A stretch of 64,000 bases of DNA from Sipunculus nudus (GCA_026874595.1 CM049315.1:508001-572000), one strand, 5' to 3'. Counted from the first letter of the stretch, positions 1 to 10,924 are shown. Made by a program: numbers and translations. Notes: generated from the letters alone by a model not told the origin.

Positions 1-778
1 AAATTGGAGCAATAATTGATGTGTCCTGACGTTTGCACATATTTTGTTTAAAACGTATGTTTTGCTTTTTTACATGTTAATCTTAGTTCCTCAAAATCCG
101 AAACCAACATCAGGATACAGTGGCTGCAAAAGATAAGATAATCATGATTTAAAATTAGATATGCAAATAAGTTAATTACATATTTATTATACTACCTGAA
201 GGAAAGACCAGTCACCACTCGGCACTAACTTTATTTCTACTACTTACAGGCATATTTTTTTTATTTTAATTTTTAGACCCGAATCGCTTTTTATTGTATG
301 TGTGCATAATAACACATGTAAATTAGTTAATTAAAGGGTGCGAGTGTGTACATTTTCTTTTTAAATGATGAACAGAATACAAGTTTAAGTCAGTAAAAGG
401 ATCCGTATTTAATTCGTTTGGATGTTCCTATAAGGAATCATTCATATTTTTAACAACAAACCTAAGAATTTACCAAATGAGGTTAATTTATCTAGATTTA
501 AAATCTCTAAAACCATTTCATAAAATTCATATGTTTCATACGAAGTTATGTTACATTTGATACAAATCCAATATTTAGTTCCCATTTACCTCCAACTGCA
601 TACCTACGGCCAATATTTCAATATATTTATATATAATATATTGTGTTTTGCTAATCTATCCAAATATGCAAATTTCTCATTAAATATGTACATTACAAAA
701 ATGTCTCAAGCAGAAATCGATTCTACAGGAAAAATACCCTGTAATCAAATGAGATTGGTTTGTTTGCGACGACTATAG
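1..778. other. AT-rich DNA without a recognisable gene
   Basis: AT-rich sequence with many stops in all frames. The one short open frame near its end (548-778) has no recognisable domain and looks like chance. I see no RNA gene or transposon end here. Confidence 0.6.
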
Positions 779-911
779 AATTGTTGAAGGTTTTGACATG
801 TCATTAAGAAATGTTGAAGATTTGGATCTGTCTATTAGGAATTGTTGAAGGTTTTGACATGTCATTTAGAAATGTTGAAGGTTTGGATCTGTCTACTAGG
901 AATTGTTGAAT
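779..911. repeat. 61-bp tandem repeat, about 2.2 copies
   Basis: The phrase AATTGTTGAAGGTTTTGACA starts at 779 and recurs at 840, and its first ten bases recur at 901, giving a period of exactly 61 bp. Each unit contains two related half-units built on the word TGTTGAAG, so it probably arose from a shorter repeat of about 30 bp that doubled. No coding signal. Confidence 0.85.
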
Positions 912-1018
912 ATTTTGTCGAGGTAATATCGCTTCCACTAGATAAAGTGTTTTATATTTAGCAATTTGGACTTACAGTTAACCCTTTATAGAACTTGGAA
1001 GTTAATTTTGTATTCGGA

Positions 1019-1019
<1 letters not shown>

Positions 1020-1097
<78 letters not shown>

Positions 1098-1100
1098 TAA
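1020..1100. repeat. (TA)n microsatellite
   Basis: About 80 bp of nearly pure TA dinucleotides with one interruption (TATGTATA near 1078). The open frame read through it on the minus strand is an Ile-Tyr artefact of the dinucleotide. Confidence 0.97.
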
Positions 1101-2160
1101 ACTTGTAAGATAAGTGTTAAACATATTGTTTGTAAAGTTGCCTGCCATGATTGGTTGAATTGGTTGAACACCTTATATTGTATTTCAAGAAAAGGTTTCC
1201 AATAGTTTTTACCTTCAACATGAGTTTTTATACACTTACGATCCATTTCCTGACCGTCCATTATGACTTTTTATATGTCTACAAGAAAGACTCGTATTTT
1301 ATGAGTTTTTATATATAACCCGATTGTATAAATCTTATATGACGCCCTTGCGTTTCAGTAAAAACTGTGTCGCTGTTTCTAATGTTTTCTTGTAATACGA
1401 TGAATTAGACGCGTTTTGTCCACAGTGAAAATGACTTTTGTCTTAGGCCCAGATGTTCTTCATGGAGTCCTAATAAAAACTGAAAGAGAATATGACACGC
1501 GGCAGCCGGTTAGGTCAACCATCACCTGGCCCCGTGCAAACTTGCCACATGGGATTTGCCATAAAAATGCACATTTAAAGCGTCTATCTTCAATATTCAG
1601 TATCGTATCTAGGGAAAATAAACGGCTGTCCACATAAATTCAATTTAAAACAATTTCTCAAGTATTTGAATTTTAAAACTGATGTTTGAATAGTTATCAT
1701 ATATCTTATAGATACACACAGAGACCATTTTACGAGAATATCCTGTTTGATTTGGATCAGATTACTTGTTTCAGTATTGTAACGTGAAACCGTCTATCAA
1801 AGTGTGACAAATATAATGCGGCCGTCACATTTACGGAATCGGCCCAGCGTATGCCAGCGTACGAGGAACGTTTGACATTCACTTGCATAAGCTGAAGTTT
1901 GGACTTTATTTTGAATACAGTGTTATTGGTTTTAATAAGTTGTCGTTCGTTGTTGCTCGTTCCGTACGGGAAGGACCTTGTGTGTGCCAATTTTTTTTTC
2001 AACTTATGCCAACAATTAAACCGACAGCACAAAACAATAAGGAACTTGAAAGCTTAAAAACGGGGTCATTGAGAACTGATCAGGACATGTATTATGTATC
2101 ATGTTAACATCACGGTAAACATGAGGTTACTGAAATCTATACTGAAGTTGATGCACAGTC
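1101..2160. other. Unassigned AT-rich DNA
   Basis: About 1 kb with only short frames and no recognisable domain, RNA gene or repeat end. Confidence 0.5.
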
Positions 2161-2485
2161 AAATTTTTATTAATATAAATATTATCGTAATCTGATATAT
2201 TATGTTTGACCATTACATATGAATATTTTCATAATCTGATATATTACGTATGATCATAACATATGAATATTATCATAATCTGATATATTATGTATGATCA
2301 TTACATATGAATATAATCATAATCTGATATATTAGGTATGATCATTACATATGAATATTAACATAATCTGATATATTGTGTATGATCATAACATATGAAT
2401 ATTATTATAATTTGATAAATTATGTATGATCATAACATATGAATATTATCATAATCTGATATATTAAGTATGATCATTAAATATG
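2161..2485. repeat. 44-bp tandem repeat, left part of a split array
   Basis: The landmark AATCTGATATAT (or a one- or two-base variant) falls at 2189, 2233, 2277, 2321, 2365, 2409 and 2453, a period of exactly 44 bp. Units also share the word CATATGAATAT. The array stops at 2485, where the LTR retrotransposon begins, and resumes at 8182. It is unrelated in sequence to the 47-bp satellite further right. Confidence 0.95.
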
Positions 2486-3334
2486 AATTTTATATTACGG
2501 AACCTAATATCAACAGATCACGTATGCGTGATAAACATAAATTTTGTCAAGGAGAAAAAAAAATCACAATCTGTAACACTAGGCAGCGTAAAATGTCTAG
2601 GGGAAGGAATACAGAAGTCAGTAGTTTTTGTTAACAAATAACTATAATTTATTCTTAAAACAACCCTAACATTACAATACACTAATCAATACAATTACCC
2701 AGTATAACAGCGGTATAACAACAAATCAATACGATCACACAGTAAAATAAACAAAGTGCACAGTACCTGGATAACACGACTGTCACAACGATAAGTCCTG
2801 TAAAATGTATATGCCGAATGAAAAGTCTACACAAATCCTCTCGGAGAATAACAGTCCAATGTAAAGCTCTTGTAACAACGCAGAAAGAAAACTTGAGGCA
2901 GGCAGCACTAAATTGTATAGAGTTAGCAATAGTAGAATCCCTGAAATTACTGGATAATCGGAGATGTCCCACAAACTGACATAAACACGTCTGTGTCCAC
3001 TGGAAACTTCTCTCCTCTCTCTCATTTTAAAACACAGCCCCTTTATATAAATTTTCACCCCAAGCCGAGAATTTTCCACTTCTCGAACATTCTAAAGAAT
3101 CTAACACAGTACACACGTTCAAAGAACATACCAGAACAACAAATGCTGTGTCTCGACATATTTGGGTTCACACGTGAGCTCGCCCCGGCTCTGCCAGGCG
3201 AGAAAGCCCCAAGCTAGCATGACAACGAGAGTTCATCAAGTACGGATTAAACTGAGAGTGCAACATGCGGCCAGACAAGACCGCTACAAAACGAGTTACG
3301 CCCGTGTCACACAATAAAAATCTCTTTTACAACA
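2486..3334 (-). repeat. 3' LTR of the Gmr1-like element (849 bp)
   Basis: Direct copy of 7395-8181 with substitutions and indels. Shared landmarks include TTACGGAACCTAATAT at the left end, CTGTAACACTAGGCAGCGT, and GAGTTACGCCCGTGTCACA near the right end. On the element strand it starts TGTTG, where the partner copy has TGTTAC. A TATATAAAG box lies at 3041-3049 and an AATAAA signal at 2648-2653, both in the sense orientation and the expected order. Confidence 0.92.
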
Positions 3335-3336
3335 TT

Positions 3337-3845
3337 TCATAAACATCTCGATAAACAATCAGCAAGTACATTGTCCTTCCCTTTAATGTGTTTGATTTCA
3401 CGGTTGTAATCCTGTAAGAACAAACTGCATATCAATCATCTTTGATTTTTAAACTTCAACTTGTTCATGAACGTGAGGGGATTATGATCACTGAAAACAA
3501 GGGTAGGCTTGACTGATGAATTAACATAAACCTCAAAATGTTGCAATGCCAAAATCAAAGCCAAACATTCTTTTTCAAAAGTGGATTAGTTTTTATGGTT
3601 TGCACTAAACTTTCCTGAGAAATAACAAATTGGATGATCTATGCCATCATTGCCTTCTTGTAACAACACAGCACCAGCAGCAGTATCACTAGCATCTACA
3701 GCTAACTTAAAAGGTACAAAAGAGTCTGGAGCTGCTAAAACTGGTGAACTTTGCAAAATTGCTTTCAAATTCTGAAATGTATTTTCACACTGAACATTCA
3801 ATACAAACTTTTGTTTCTTATTTAACAAATTAGTCAAAGGTTCTG
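3337..3845 (-). pseudogene. RNase H pseudogene, last domain of pol
   Basis: RNase H would remove the RNA template during cDNA synthesis. After a frameshift from RT it reads SSPVLAAPDS, then LAVDASDTAAGAVLLQ with the first catalytic Asp, ICYFSGKFSANHKN, a stop, STFEKECLALILALQHFEVYV, SDHNPLTFMNKLKFKNQR, a stop, and IKGKDNVLADCLSRCL. A final stop lies at 3337-3339, three bases from the LTR. That ending shows nothing was encoded downstream of RNase H, so the integrase really is upstream of RT. Two in-frame stops make it defective. Confidence 0.85.
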
Positions 3846-4496
3846 CTACAGCAGAACATTTTGGGCAAAATTCTTGTAGTATCCAACCATACCAAGAAAA
3901 CGCATTATTTGCTTTTTGTTCTCTGGTCTAGGAAATGCAGAAATAGCACTTATCTTAGCATCAACAGGTTTTACCTGGCCCTGCCCTACAATATAACCCA
4001 AAAATGTTACTTGTGCATGACAAAACTCAGATTTTACCAAGTTGACGGTCAGACGTGCTTCACTGAGTCTTTCGAAGAGGTCGCGAAGAAATAAAGATTT
4101 TTTTTTCCAGGTTTCGCTGTACACGATGAGTGTATCAATATATGCGTCGCAGCCCTGAATGTTCCTGACAACCATATGGATGAGGCGCTGGAACGTGGCT
4201 GGCGAATTCTTTAATGCCAAACGGCATAACTTTATACTGGTACAGTCCTTGCGGGGTCACAAATGCGGACACTTCTTTCGCTTGTTCTGTCAGCGGAACT
4301 TGCCAGAATCCTTTAACAAGTCAAACTTGGAAACATATCTGTAGCTACCGACTCTTTCAATACAATCATCGATCCTCGGCATCGGGAACGTGTAAGTTTT
4401 AGTGACAGAGTTCAGTTTTCGATAATCTGTGCACATACAGTAACTTCTAACTGGGTCAGGTTCAGTGTTTACACAATTTTCAGCAGTAACATTTTG
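3846..4496 (-). pseudogene. pol: Reverse transcriptase pseudogene
   Basis: RNA-dependent DNA polymerase of the element. Its N-terminal fingers are lost in a deletion that joins the integrase tail to CMCTDYRKLNSVTKTY. KFDLLK then contains the first catalytic Asp (about 4300-4335). LKNSPATFQR (about 4190-4220) is the next conserved block. The YxDD box reads YIDTLIVYS, with codons for YID at 4134-4142: the second catalytic Asp is replaced by Thr, which should abolish activity. FLGYIVGQGQVKP and KKQIMRFLGMVGYYKNF complete the thumb and connection. A frameshift between about 4220 and 4290 and another near 3850 break the frame. Confidence 0.92.
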
Positions 4497-5433
4497 TATA
4501 ACATCTGATGTGCTATTTCTTTCATTATATGATTTCAAGATGTTAAAATGGCACAGTTGTTTTTTCTTACGCCTATCTGGTGTCAACAGTATGTAATTTA
4601 AATCACTGACTTTCTTGTCAACAATGTAAGGACCAAAATACCTAGCTTGCAGAGGTCTGCCAGGGATGGGAAGTTAGGAAGGACCTTTTCACCAGGCTCA
4701 AACGTCCTACTTATAGTGTGCTTGTCATATTTTGTATTCATTTTACTTTGTGCAGATTTAAGATTTGACTTTGCAATCTCAAAAGCATAGTGTAGTTTAT
4801 TGCGAAAGTCTGAGACATACTGCAGTAAAACTAAGAGAATCAGGATTTTCACACAAGAGTTTTTCTTTAAGGAGTTTCAATGGAAGTTCAGTTCGCGGTC
4901 CATGTCCGAAAACTAGTTCAAAGGGACTGAAACCTCTTGAAAATATTCTCTGACAGCAAACAGCAATAAGTGGATTCCTTCTCCCAGTCCATCTGTGTAT
5001 CAAAGCAAAAAGTTCTGATCATGTTTTTAATGTCTGGTGAAAAGGCTCGAGGGCGCCCTGACTTTCAGGATGGTATGGCGGAGAGCTGTACTGTTTTATA
5101 CCTAGTTCAAGCATAACTTGCTGGAATAAGCCAGACATAAAATTGGTATTGCCTCAGGGAACCTGGTAGATGCGCACATAATTGTCAGCAAGTATTCATG
5201 TCCAGATTTTGTTTTGGGCAGTGGTCCAACAAATCAACAATAATAATATTGAATGGTTCCTCGAAAGCAGGAATAGGCCTAAGTGGGGCCTTAGGAGGAT
5301 TTTGATTGGGCTTGCCTACCATCTGGCATGTATGGCATGATTTACAATATTTAACATCTTCCCTGAGGTTAGGCCAATAGAAGTGTGTACTAACTTTCTG
5401 ATAAGTTTTATTTATACCTAAATGGCCAGACAA
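4497..5433 (-). pseudogene. Integrase pseudogene, upstream of RT
   Basis: Integrase would insert the cDNA into the host chromosome. The N-terminal HHCC zinc module is intact at 5300-5433 (GHLGINKTYQKV, then HFYW, then CKSCHTC). The core follows: IIVDLLDHCPK carries the first catalytic Asp (about 5200), then YLLTIMCASTRFPEA in another frame (about 5125-5190). About 90 bp expected to hold the second Asp are missing. YHPESQGAL then carries the region of the catalytic Glu (about 5040-5070), and GFSPFELVFGH follows near 4900. The C-terminal GPY/F module is complete (YFGPYIVDKKVSDLNY, GPY codons at 4626-4634; then TPDRRKKKQLCHFNILKSY). Several frameshifts and the core deletion inactivate it. It leads straight into RT. 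Confidence 0.88.
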
Positions 5434-5974
5434 AGGAGCCAGTGTCCCTCAAAATTCTAGTAGGGGTTTAATCTGAAAAATCACTTGAAAGTGATACAAA
5501 ACCATCATGTATGAATGGCTCAAATAACTCCATTTTAGCTCAGGAGAGGAATCTACTACCTCAGCTTCATCAAATAAAGAACTGATATTGACAGTGTCAG
5601 TCATAAACTCTTTTTCAGAGTCATTTAAGTAATCTCCATCCTTTTTATCATCAAACTCCTAATGGAAGTCAACAGAGGAATTTTCCTCAGCAGAAACAAT
5701 TTTCTGTTTGTCATAAGAGGACCTGGCCTCATTTGAAATACTCTCGCAAGAGTCATAAAAGGACTTAGCCTTATTTATAAGGATATTCCTTGCAGGAGTC
5801 TTGAAAGGACCTAGCCTTATTTAATTCATCTCAGGAATAATTTTAGGTTTTTACCCCGCAAGCTATGGATTCTTCTTTGGATTCAGACGGCACTTGGGCC
5901 TCCGTCGCATCAAACTCTTTATTGGAGTCAATAAAGGAGTTGTACCTCTTATTTACATGAAAAAAGCCTAGCTC
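5434..5974 (-). pseudogene. Aspartic protease remnant and decayed spacer
   Basis: The stretch from the end of gag to 5470 is full of stops and has no motif I can place. At 5435-5446 the minus strand reads DTGS, preceded by ILR, the active-site loop of retroelement aspartic proteases. The rest of the protease is missing: within about ten codons the sequence passes into the integrase zinc-binding region. I read this as a deletion that fused the protease start to the integrase start. Confidence 0.65.
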
Positions 5975-7234
5975 TTATACTATGCTATGCATAGATTTTG
6001 AAACAAAACCAGAAGGTTTGCTATTTGGTTTATTCGCAAGTTTCCAGCAGTCAGATAATAGATGACCTTCCTTCTCGCAGTAATTACAGATTTTCTTTGA
6101 AAATGACTAGTCTTTGTTGGACTTATACACAGTGGGCGTGGACTGAGGTGTAGCAATGGACATTGTTGGACTATCAGGACTACTAGTACTGGATGACTGC
6201 GCTTTAAACTTCTTTTGACCATACTGATTTACATTCTTGTTTGTGAATGACTGGTTTGATTTGCTAGTAAAGGACATTTTGTGTGTCAATGAATAATAGT
6301 TGAGCAGCAATGTCAAGTGTTTCAGGACTTTTCTCATCAAGAAAAGTTTTAACATCTGCGTTTATCCAGCGCTTAAATTCTTCTAGCAAAATCAACTGGC
6401 GTAAAATGTCATAATCTTTCATTACATTTTTAGAACTACACCATCGATCAAACAACTGCTCTTTTGTCCTAGCAAATTCGAAGAAGGTCTGTTCTTTGTG
6501 TTTTCCCCAATTTCTGAATTTCTGGCGGTAAGCTTCCGGAACTAACTCATAACCCTTTAGGATAAACCGTTTTACCAGGTCATAGTCAGCAGCAGCTTCT
6601 ACTGAAAGCTCGGTATAAATTTCTCTGGCCTTGCCAGTCAATACACTTTGTAACAGCATAGTCCAATTTCCTTAGGCCATTTTAAATTTTCAGCTACCTT
6701 CTCAAAGTGTAAGAAATATTTATCAACTTCTTTTTCTTGAAAAGGTGGGACAAGTCTAATGTGTTTAGTAACATCGAAACTGTGAGTTGGTGCGACACGT
6801 AGACTATGTTTTAATTTATGTCTTTCTAATTCCAGTCGTTTTAACTCAATTTCTTTTTTTTCTAGTCTGTCTCTTTCTATTTCTTTTTCTAGTCTTTCCC
6901 TTTCTAACCTTTCATGTTCTTCCATCTCTTCTCTCTGTTTTTCTTTTTCTAATTCTAACTGTTTTAATGTTAGCTCATGTTGCATTTCTGACTTCTTTAA
7001 TTCTAATTGCATAGTAAGGCTATCATTTTTTGATGTTTCAACTTCAGTCTCTTCAATTAAACCTTTGCTAAGAAGATCTTGCATGATTTTAGCAATGATA
7101 TCAGGCTTTCTCAAAGCTTTTTTCACACTTAGCCCCAAGTGTTGTCCCAAACGCAACACCTGTTCTTTTGACAACTTTTCAAGTTGATCAGGGTCGGGAT
7201 CGTCAACAAATGTCTCAGGTTTGAAATCTGCCAT
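5975..7234 (-). pseudogene. gag: Gag pseudogene of the Gmr1-like element
   Basis: Structural protein that would package the element RNA. The start is an ATG at 7234, about 160 bp from the LTR, opening MADFKPETF. Residues about 18-50 (LEKLSKEQVLRLGQHLGL and the following basic stretch) look SAP-like, as in relatives of this family. Residues about 70-140 are a highly charged Glu/Lys/Arg/Leu coiled coil. The conserved Gag block begins near VPPFQEKEVDKYFLHFEKVA, and the frame shifts near 6655 within it. It resumes as LLQSVLTGKAREIYTELS and shifts again near 6265-6350. A CCHC zinc knuckle, ICNYCEKEGHLLSDCWKL, lies at about 6040-6099 (C-X2-C-X4-H-X4-C, all ligands present). The frame stops at 5975. 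At least two frameshifts make it a pseudogene. Confidence 0.88.
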
Positions 7235-7377
7235 GTTAAGATGTCAAAACAATAGCACAAAACCACTGAGATAAATCCTGTAAACAATGTACTGTAAACA
7301 ATTTGTAATCTTTTAAACAATGTATGATAAAACAATGTGTCCAGGTCAAGGCCTAATAAATTTGAAAACTATTAAGC

Positions 7378-7395
7378 ATCCCGACGAGAGCCCTA
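7378..7395 (-). promoter_or_regulatory. Candidate primer-binding site
   Basis: On the minus strand, TAGGGCTCTCGTCGGGAT begins at the very end of the 5' LTR, where a tRNA primer-binding site is expected. It resembles the known tRNA-Pro-type site pattern (TGGGGGCTCGT...GGGAT) but lacks a clean TGG start and needs a gap to align. The related fragment at 15275-15292 carries a similar sequence at the equivalent place. The tRNA identity is tentative. Confidence 0.45.
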
Positions 7396-8181
7396 ATTTT
7401 ATGTTACGGAACCTAATATAAACAGATCATGTATGCGTAATGAACACAAATTTTGTAATGGAGATAAAAACAAATCAGATTCTGTAACACTAGGCAGCGT
7501 GAAATGTCTAGGAGAATGAATAAAAGAAGTCAGTGGTTTTTTGTGAACAAATAGCTATAATTTATTCTTAAAACAACCCTAACATTACAATACACTAAAT
7601 CAATACAATTATACAGTAAAACAGCGGTATAGCAACAGGTCAATACAATCACATACAAAATAATGTGTACAGTACCTGGATACCAACATCATCACAACGA
7701 TAAGTAAACTCTTGGAGAATGACAGTCAAGTGTAAAGCTCTTGTAACATCCAGAAAGTAAACTGAAGTCCAAATGCATAAAATCCAGGAGAAAGTCTTTG
7801 AAAATGTATAATTGCCGCATTCTTCGGATAAGGTCCTAGAATCTGACACACGCTTCTGCGCCCGCTGGAATCTTCTCTGCTCTCTGCCCCCTGCTTGTTC
7901 TAAAAAAAACAGCCCCTTTATATACCTTCACACCCCAAGCCGGGAATTTTCCACACCACACAGTAAAACACGCGTTTCAAGAACTCTCCAGAAAGACATC
8001 GCCGTGCCACAACACACCAGGTTCATCACGTGACCTACGACCAGTCGTGAAAACCCAAGGCTTACATGACAACGAGAGTCCAACCAGTAAGGATCAAACA
8101 CAGAATGTAACACGCGGCCAGGCACGAGTGCCACAACAAGAGTTACGCCCGTGTCACATAATAAAAAGAGCACCTGTAACA
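7395..8181 (-). repeat. 5' LTR of the Gmr1-like element (787 bp)
   Basis: Partner of 2486-3334. On the element strand it begins TGTTACAGG and ends in CCGTAACATAAAATT. The last seven bases after TAACA are also shared by the other LTR, so the repeated unit runs past the canonical CA end. A TATATAAAG box is at 7916-7924 and an AATAAA signal at 7561-7566, both on the minus strand. It is about 60 bp shorter than the 3' LTR because of indels, so the insertion is not recent. Confidence 0.92.
7916..7924 (-). promoter_or_regulatory. TATA box in the 5' LTR
   Basis: TATATAAAG followed by GGGCTG on the minus strand, with the same block conserved in the other LTR at 3041-3049. Its position inside the LTR upstream of gag fits the U3 core promoter that would start the element's RNA. 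Activity is inferred, not shown. Confidence 0.6.
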
Positions 8182-8310
8182 ATATAAATATTATTATAAT
8201 CTGATATATCATTCATGATCATTACATATGAATTTTATCATAATCTTGTTTATTATGTTTGATCATTACATATAAATATAATCATACTCTGATATATTAT
8301 GTATGATAAC
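8182..8310. repeat. 44-bp tandem repeat, right part of the split array
   Basis: Continuation of the array at 2161-2485. The same landmark is at 8198, 8242 and 8286, again 44 bp apart, after which the repeat decays. It is in register with the left part once the retrotransposon and one copy of its 5-bp target duplication are removed. Confidence 0.92.
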
Positions 8311-8792
8311 AACATAAATCTAACAGGATGCAAACTTAAACCACAGCCAATTATATTGGAACAGAACAAAACTGAGAATTGTAGGTGTACACGGATTCTG
8401 AATTAAAAATTAATATATTGAATTACAGCTGCAAAACTCCTAGTCACCTGAACTTAAGATTAAATCCTAGTGGGGATGTTCATGGCGGAACACTTTCCCT
8501 GCCTGAAAAAAAACGAAACTGAAAAACTCCGTGGACTACTTAGTCATGAAAAAACATATATTTGATATTTTACTCAAATTTCTGAATGGATAAATACCCT
8601 TCTAAATTAGTGTTTTTTTCCATTACTCAAAACACAAGTCCTTGAAATCATGGAATTATAGATTATACAGCTGTAAGGGTAATACACAGTGTGTAAGAAA
8701 CGAGTGTCAGAGGGCCCTCAGCGACCAGCAGTATACATTATTTATTCCCGGCCCAACGACAGAATTGCAGGAACTATGCTTACACATGCATC
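8311..8792. other. Unassigned AT-rich DNA
   Basis: No coding, RNA-gene or transposon signal that I can support. Confidence 0.5.
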
Positions 8793-8793
8793 A

Positions 8794-8840
<47 letters not shown>

Positions 8841-8928
8841 TATAAATTAACAATAAAATATGTTTACATTAATAACTTTGATATTATAACTTTGCAATTA
8901 ATAATAATAATAATAATAATAATAAAAA

Positions 8929-8959
<31 letters not shown>
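8793..8959. repeat. Trinucleotide microsatellites in opposite orientation
   Basis: (ATT)n at about 8793-8842, (AAT)n at 8898-8925 and (TTA)n at about 8930-8959. The last two form an inverted pair that could fold into a hairpin with almost no loop. The poly-Leu frame on the plus strand is an artefact. Confidence 0.95.
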
Positions 8960-8960
<1 letters not shown>

Positions 8961-10650
8961 GCTGAGACAAAGCGTACTGTAACGTAATATGCTATAATAT
9001 TATTACAGTCATTGGAATAGTAAATGGGTTAAGACGTATGGATATCTATGCATAAAATTCGTAAAAAAACAGTGGCAGTATACAATTCTAAACAAGCAGT
9101 AGAGAATCACTACCGCAGTAATTACAGTTTAATGAAATTGAAAATCTCGGTCTTCATGGGTTCTTTACAAGGGCTTCTTCCTAGCCAGTTTGACGCATTT
9201 GCCAATTTACATTTTACGATTGGTGAGAAAATCCTTCATTGCCGGAAGCTCCACTTATGATTCTGTTTTACAAGACCAAAAATACTGTTATACGTATTTT
9301 TTTTCCAATTAAAAGGAGTAAGAGAAACCGAGATAACAAACGTTTGGCTTCAACCACGCTTACATAAATCTGAATTGATCTACTTAATGCGAGTCTAAAG
9401 CCTTTGTGGAAGTGCTAGTGTCCCCGAGATAATCCATTACACGCGCCAGAAGATCACGATGATCGCTTATCGTTCTACTAGTATTAGCTTTGTTATTTCA
9501 CCAAAATACAGCGTGATGTGCTACATGTTCCAGAACGTGTTTATTCAATCAATGTTTCAACGTTTTTGTAGCCCCCTAATGATGCGGCGGAAACTAGTCG
9601 TGTCAAGGAATCCCAAAACTTAAAAATTTCCGATCCTGTTTGAAATAATGCTGACCATTTTTTCTACAACTCTCAGCTTATTCATTTAAGAACAAGACTG
9701 AACATTATACAGTATTAAACCGCATATTGTGTTTACCTCTCAGTATCAAAGATTTGTTGAATTTTCTCTGATACATATTTGCATATCAGAAAATCAAGCA
9801 TTAATCACCGGAACAAGCTGGAAATCTGACTTTATATTAAAACAAGCAATACTCTGAAATTCTTAAGCTTTTGATTTTTATATCACATGATTCGCTAATC
9901 TAACCATTGCAAGCTGCAAATCGCATTACACTAGTTCCTTTATATTCTTAAATCATTTTGATTTTTTTTCCCAGAATTCACGCAAGGACACTCAGACCAC
10001 ATGATAACCCTACATACCACATCATTCTATATCAATCCTGAGCCAGAATTTGAGACAATTCATGAACAAAAATATAAATAAGTTGTTTTATAGTCTAAGA
10101 ATCTTATAAAGACTTTGTTTTGTATATTATAAATTGCATAAACTATTCATGGGGAAAAAATTGCTATTTTTGGAAATCTGTGTTCAGGTACTCATGGCAT
10201 AGGTGCAATATAAATCAGCTCTCTAAGACAAGAGATCATGGTATAATATGGGTTGAGTTGCCTTATCATTTAGGGAAAGAAAACGAGTCCAATGTTGATA
10301 AAAAAAAGAATAATTAACAGGAGCTTGCTCCCCTCCCTTCCCGCCCGCCTCTGCTCGCAAAAAAACATAATTTTTTTCTTATAAATTCAACAAAATAACG
10401 TCTAAAGCTGCGATTACATATGCGCGAAAAGAGGGAATGCGAAGAGAGAAACTCGCGTCTATGGTAATAGCACTAGAGCGTTAACATATGCGCGTCAATG
10501 AGCGCCAGAGCGAACGCGATTTTCTTGAAAAAAAACTTTGAATACGTCAATCTTTTTTCCAGATAAATACAGATTAGACATGTTTTTAATTCTAGAATAC
10601 CTTGGTAAGTATTACCAACATTCCTGAAATGTAATTGTGCGGAAAAGACT
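8960..10650. other. Unassigned DNA
   Basis: About 1.7 kb without a recognisable gene. Around 10400-10520 GC content rises and the word ACATATGCGCG occurs twice, but I cannot connect this to a known element. Confidence 0.45.
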
Positions 10651-10738
10651 AAAAATGGCGTGTAGCGTCGCGTCGCTTTTATAGAAACACAAACCCAAAA
10701 AATGGCGTGTCGCGTCGCTTATATAGAAACACAAACAC
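10651..10738. repeat. Short tandem duplication of about 46 bp
   Basis: AAAAATGGCGTGT, then a GCGTCGC-rich segment, then ATAGAAACACAAAC occurs at 10651-10696 and again at 10697-10738 with small indels. Confidence 0.85.
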
Positions 10739-10873
10739 AAACGGATAACACTGGGTAGATGCTGTCAAAAACGACCAGCTCTTATGCAGAGGCGTGGGAA
10801 GCAGATCAAAATGTATTTGTGGGGGGTGGGGGCAAATAGATATTTAGATTGTGAAAGATGATGGTGGATGCAG

Positions 10874-10875
<2 letters not shown>

Positions 10876-10919
<44 letters not shown>
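10876..10919. repeat. (TA)n microsatellite
   Basis: About 44 bp of pure TA dinucleotides. A shorter TA run follows at 10965-10976. Confidence 0.95.

Positions 10920-10924
<5 letters not shown>

Larger units (their letters stand above)
2486..8181 (-). mobile_element. Gmr1-like Ty3/gypsy LTR retrotransposon, decayed
   Basis: A 5,696-bp element on the minus strand with two LTRs and a decayed internal region. In reading order: 5' LTR (7395-8181), primer-binding-like site, gag, protease remnant, integrase, RT, RNase H, and a stop 3 bp from the 3' LTR (2486-3334). Integrase before RT is the order described for Gmr1-like Ty3/gypsy elements; ordinary gypsy elements have integrase last. The flanks are ATATG (2481-2485) and ATATA (8182-8186), a 5-bp target duplication with one later change. 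Removing the element plus one flank copy (5,701 bp) puts the landmark at 8198 onto 2497, exactly 44 bp after 2453, so the ends are fixed by the host repeat's phase. Frameshifts, stops and deletions make it non-autonomous. Confidence 0.9.

Noticed and set aside
986-1261. Open frame with a long Ile-Tyr run (also at 10765-11104 and 17372-17799)
   Set aside because: Translation of (TA)n microsatellites; no domain outside the run.
2161-2485. Relationship between the 44-bp array and the 47-bp satellite
   Set aside because: Similar period and AT content, but the unit sequences do not align beyond short AT words.
2682-3217. Short frames within the LTR as an envelope or accessory gene
   Set aside because: They lie wholly inside the LTR, overlap each other in different frames, and are not shared in order with the other LTR.
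6787-7014. Hydrophobic plus-strand frame resembling a membrane protein
   Set aside because: It is the antisense of the charged coiled-coil part of gag; Lys/Glu codons read as Leu/Phe/Val on the other strand.
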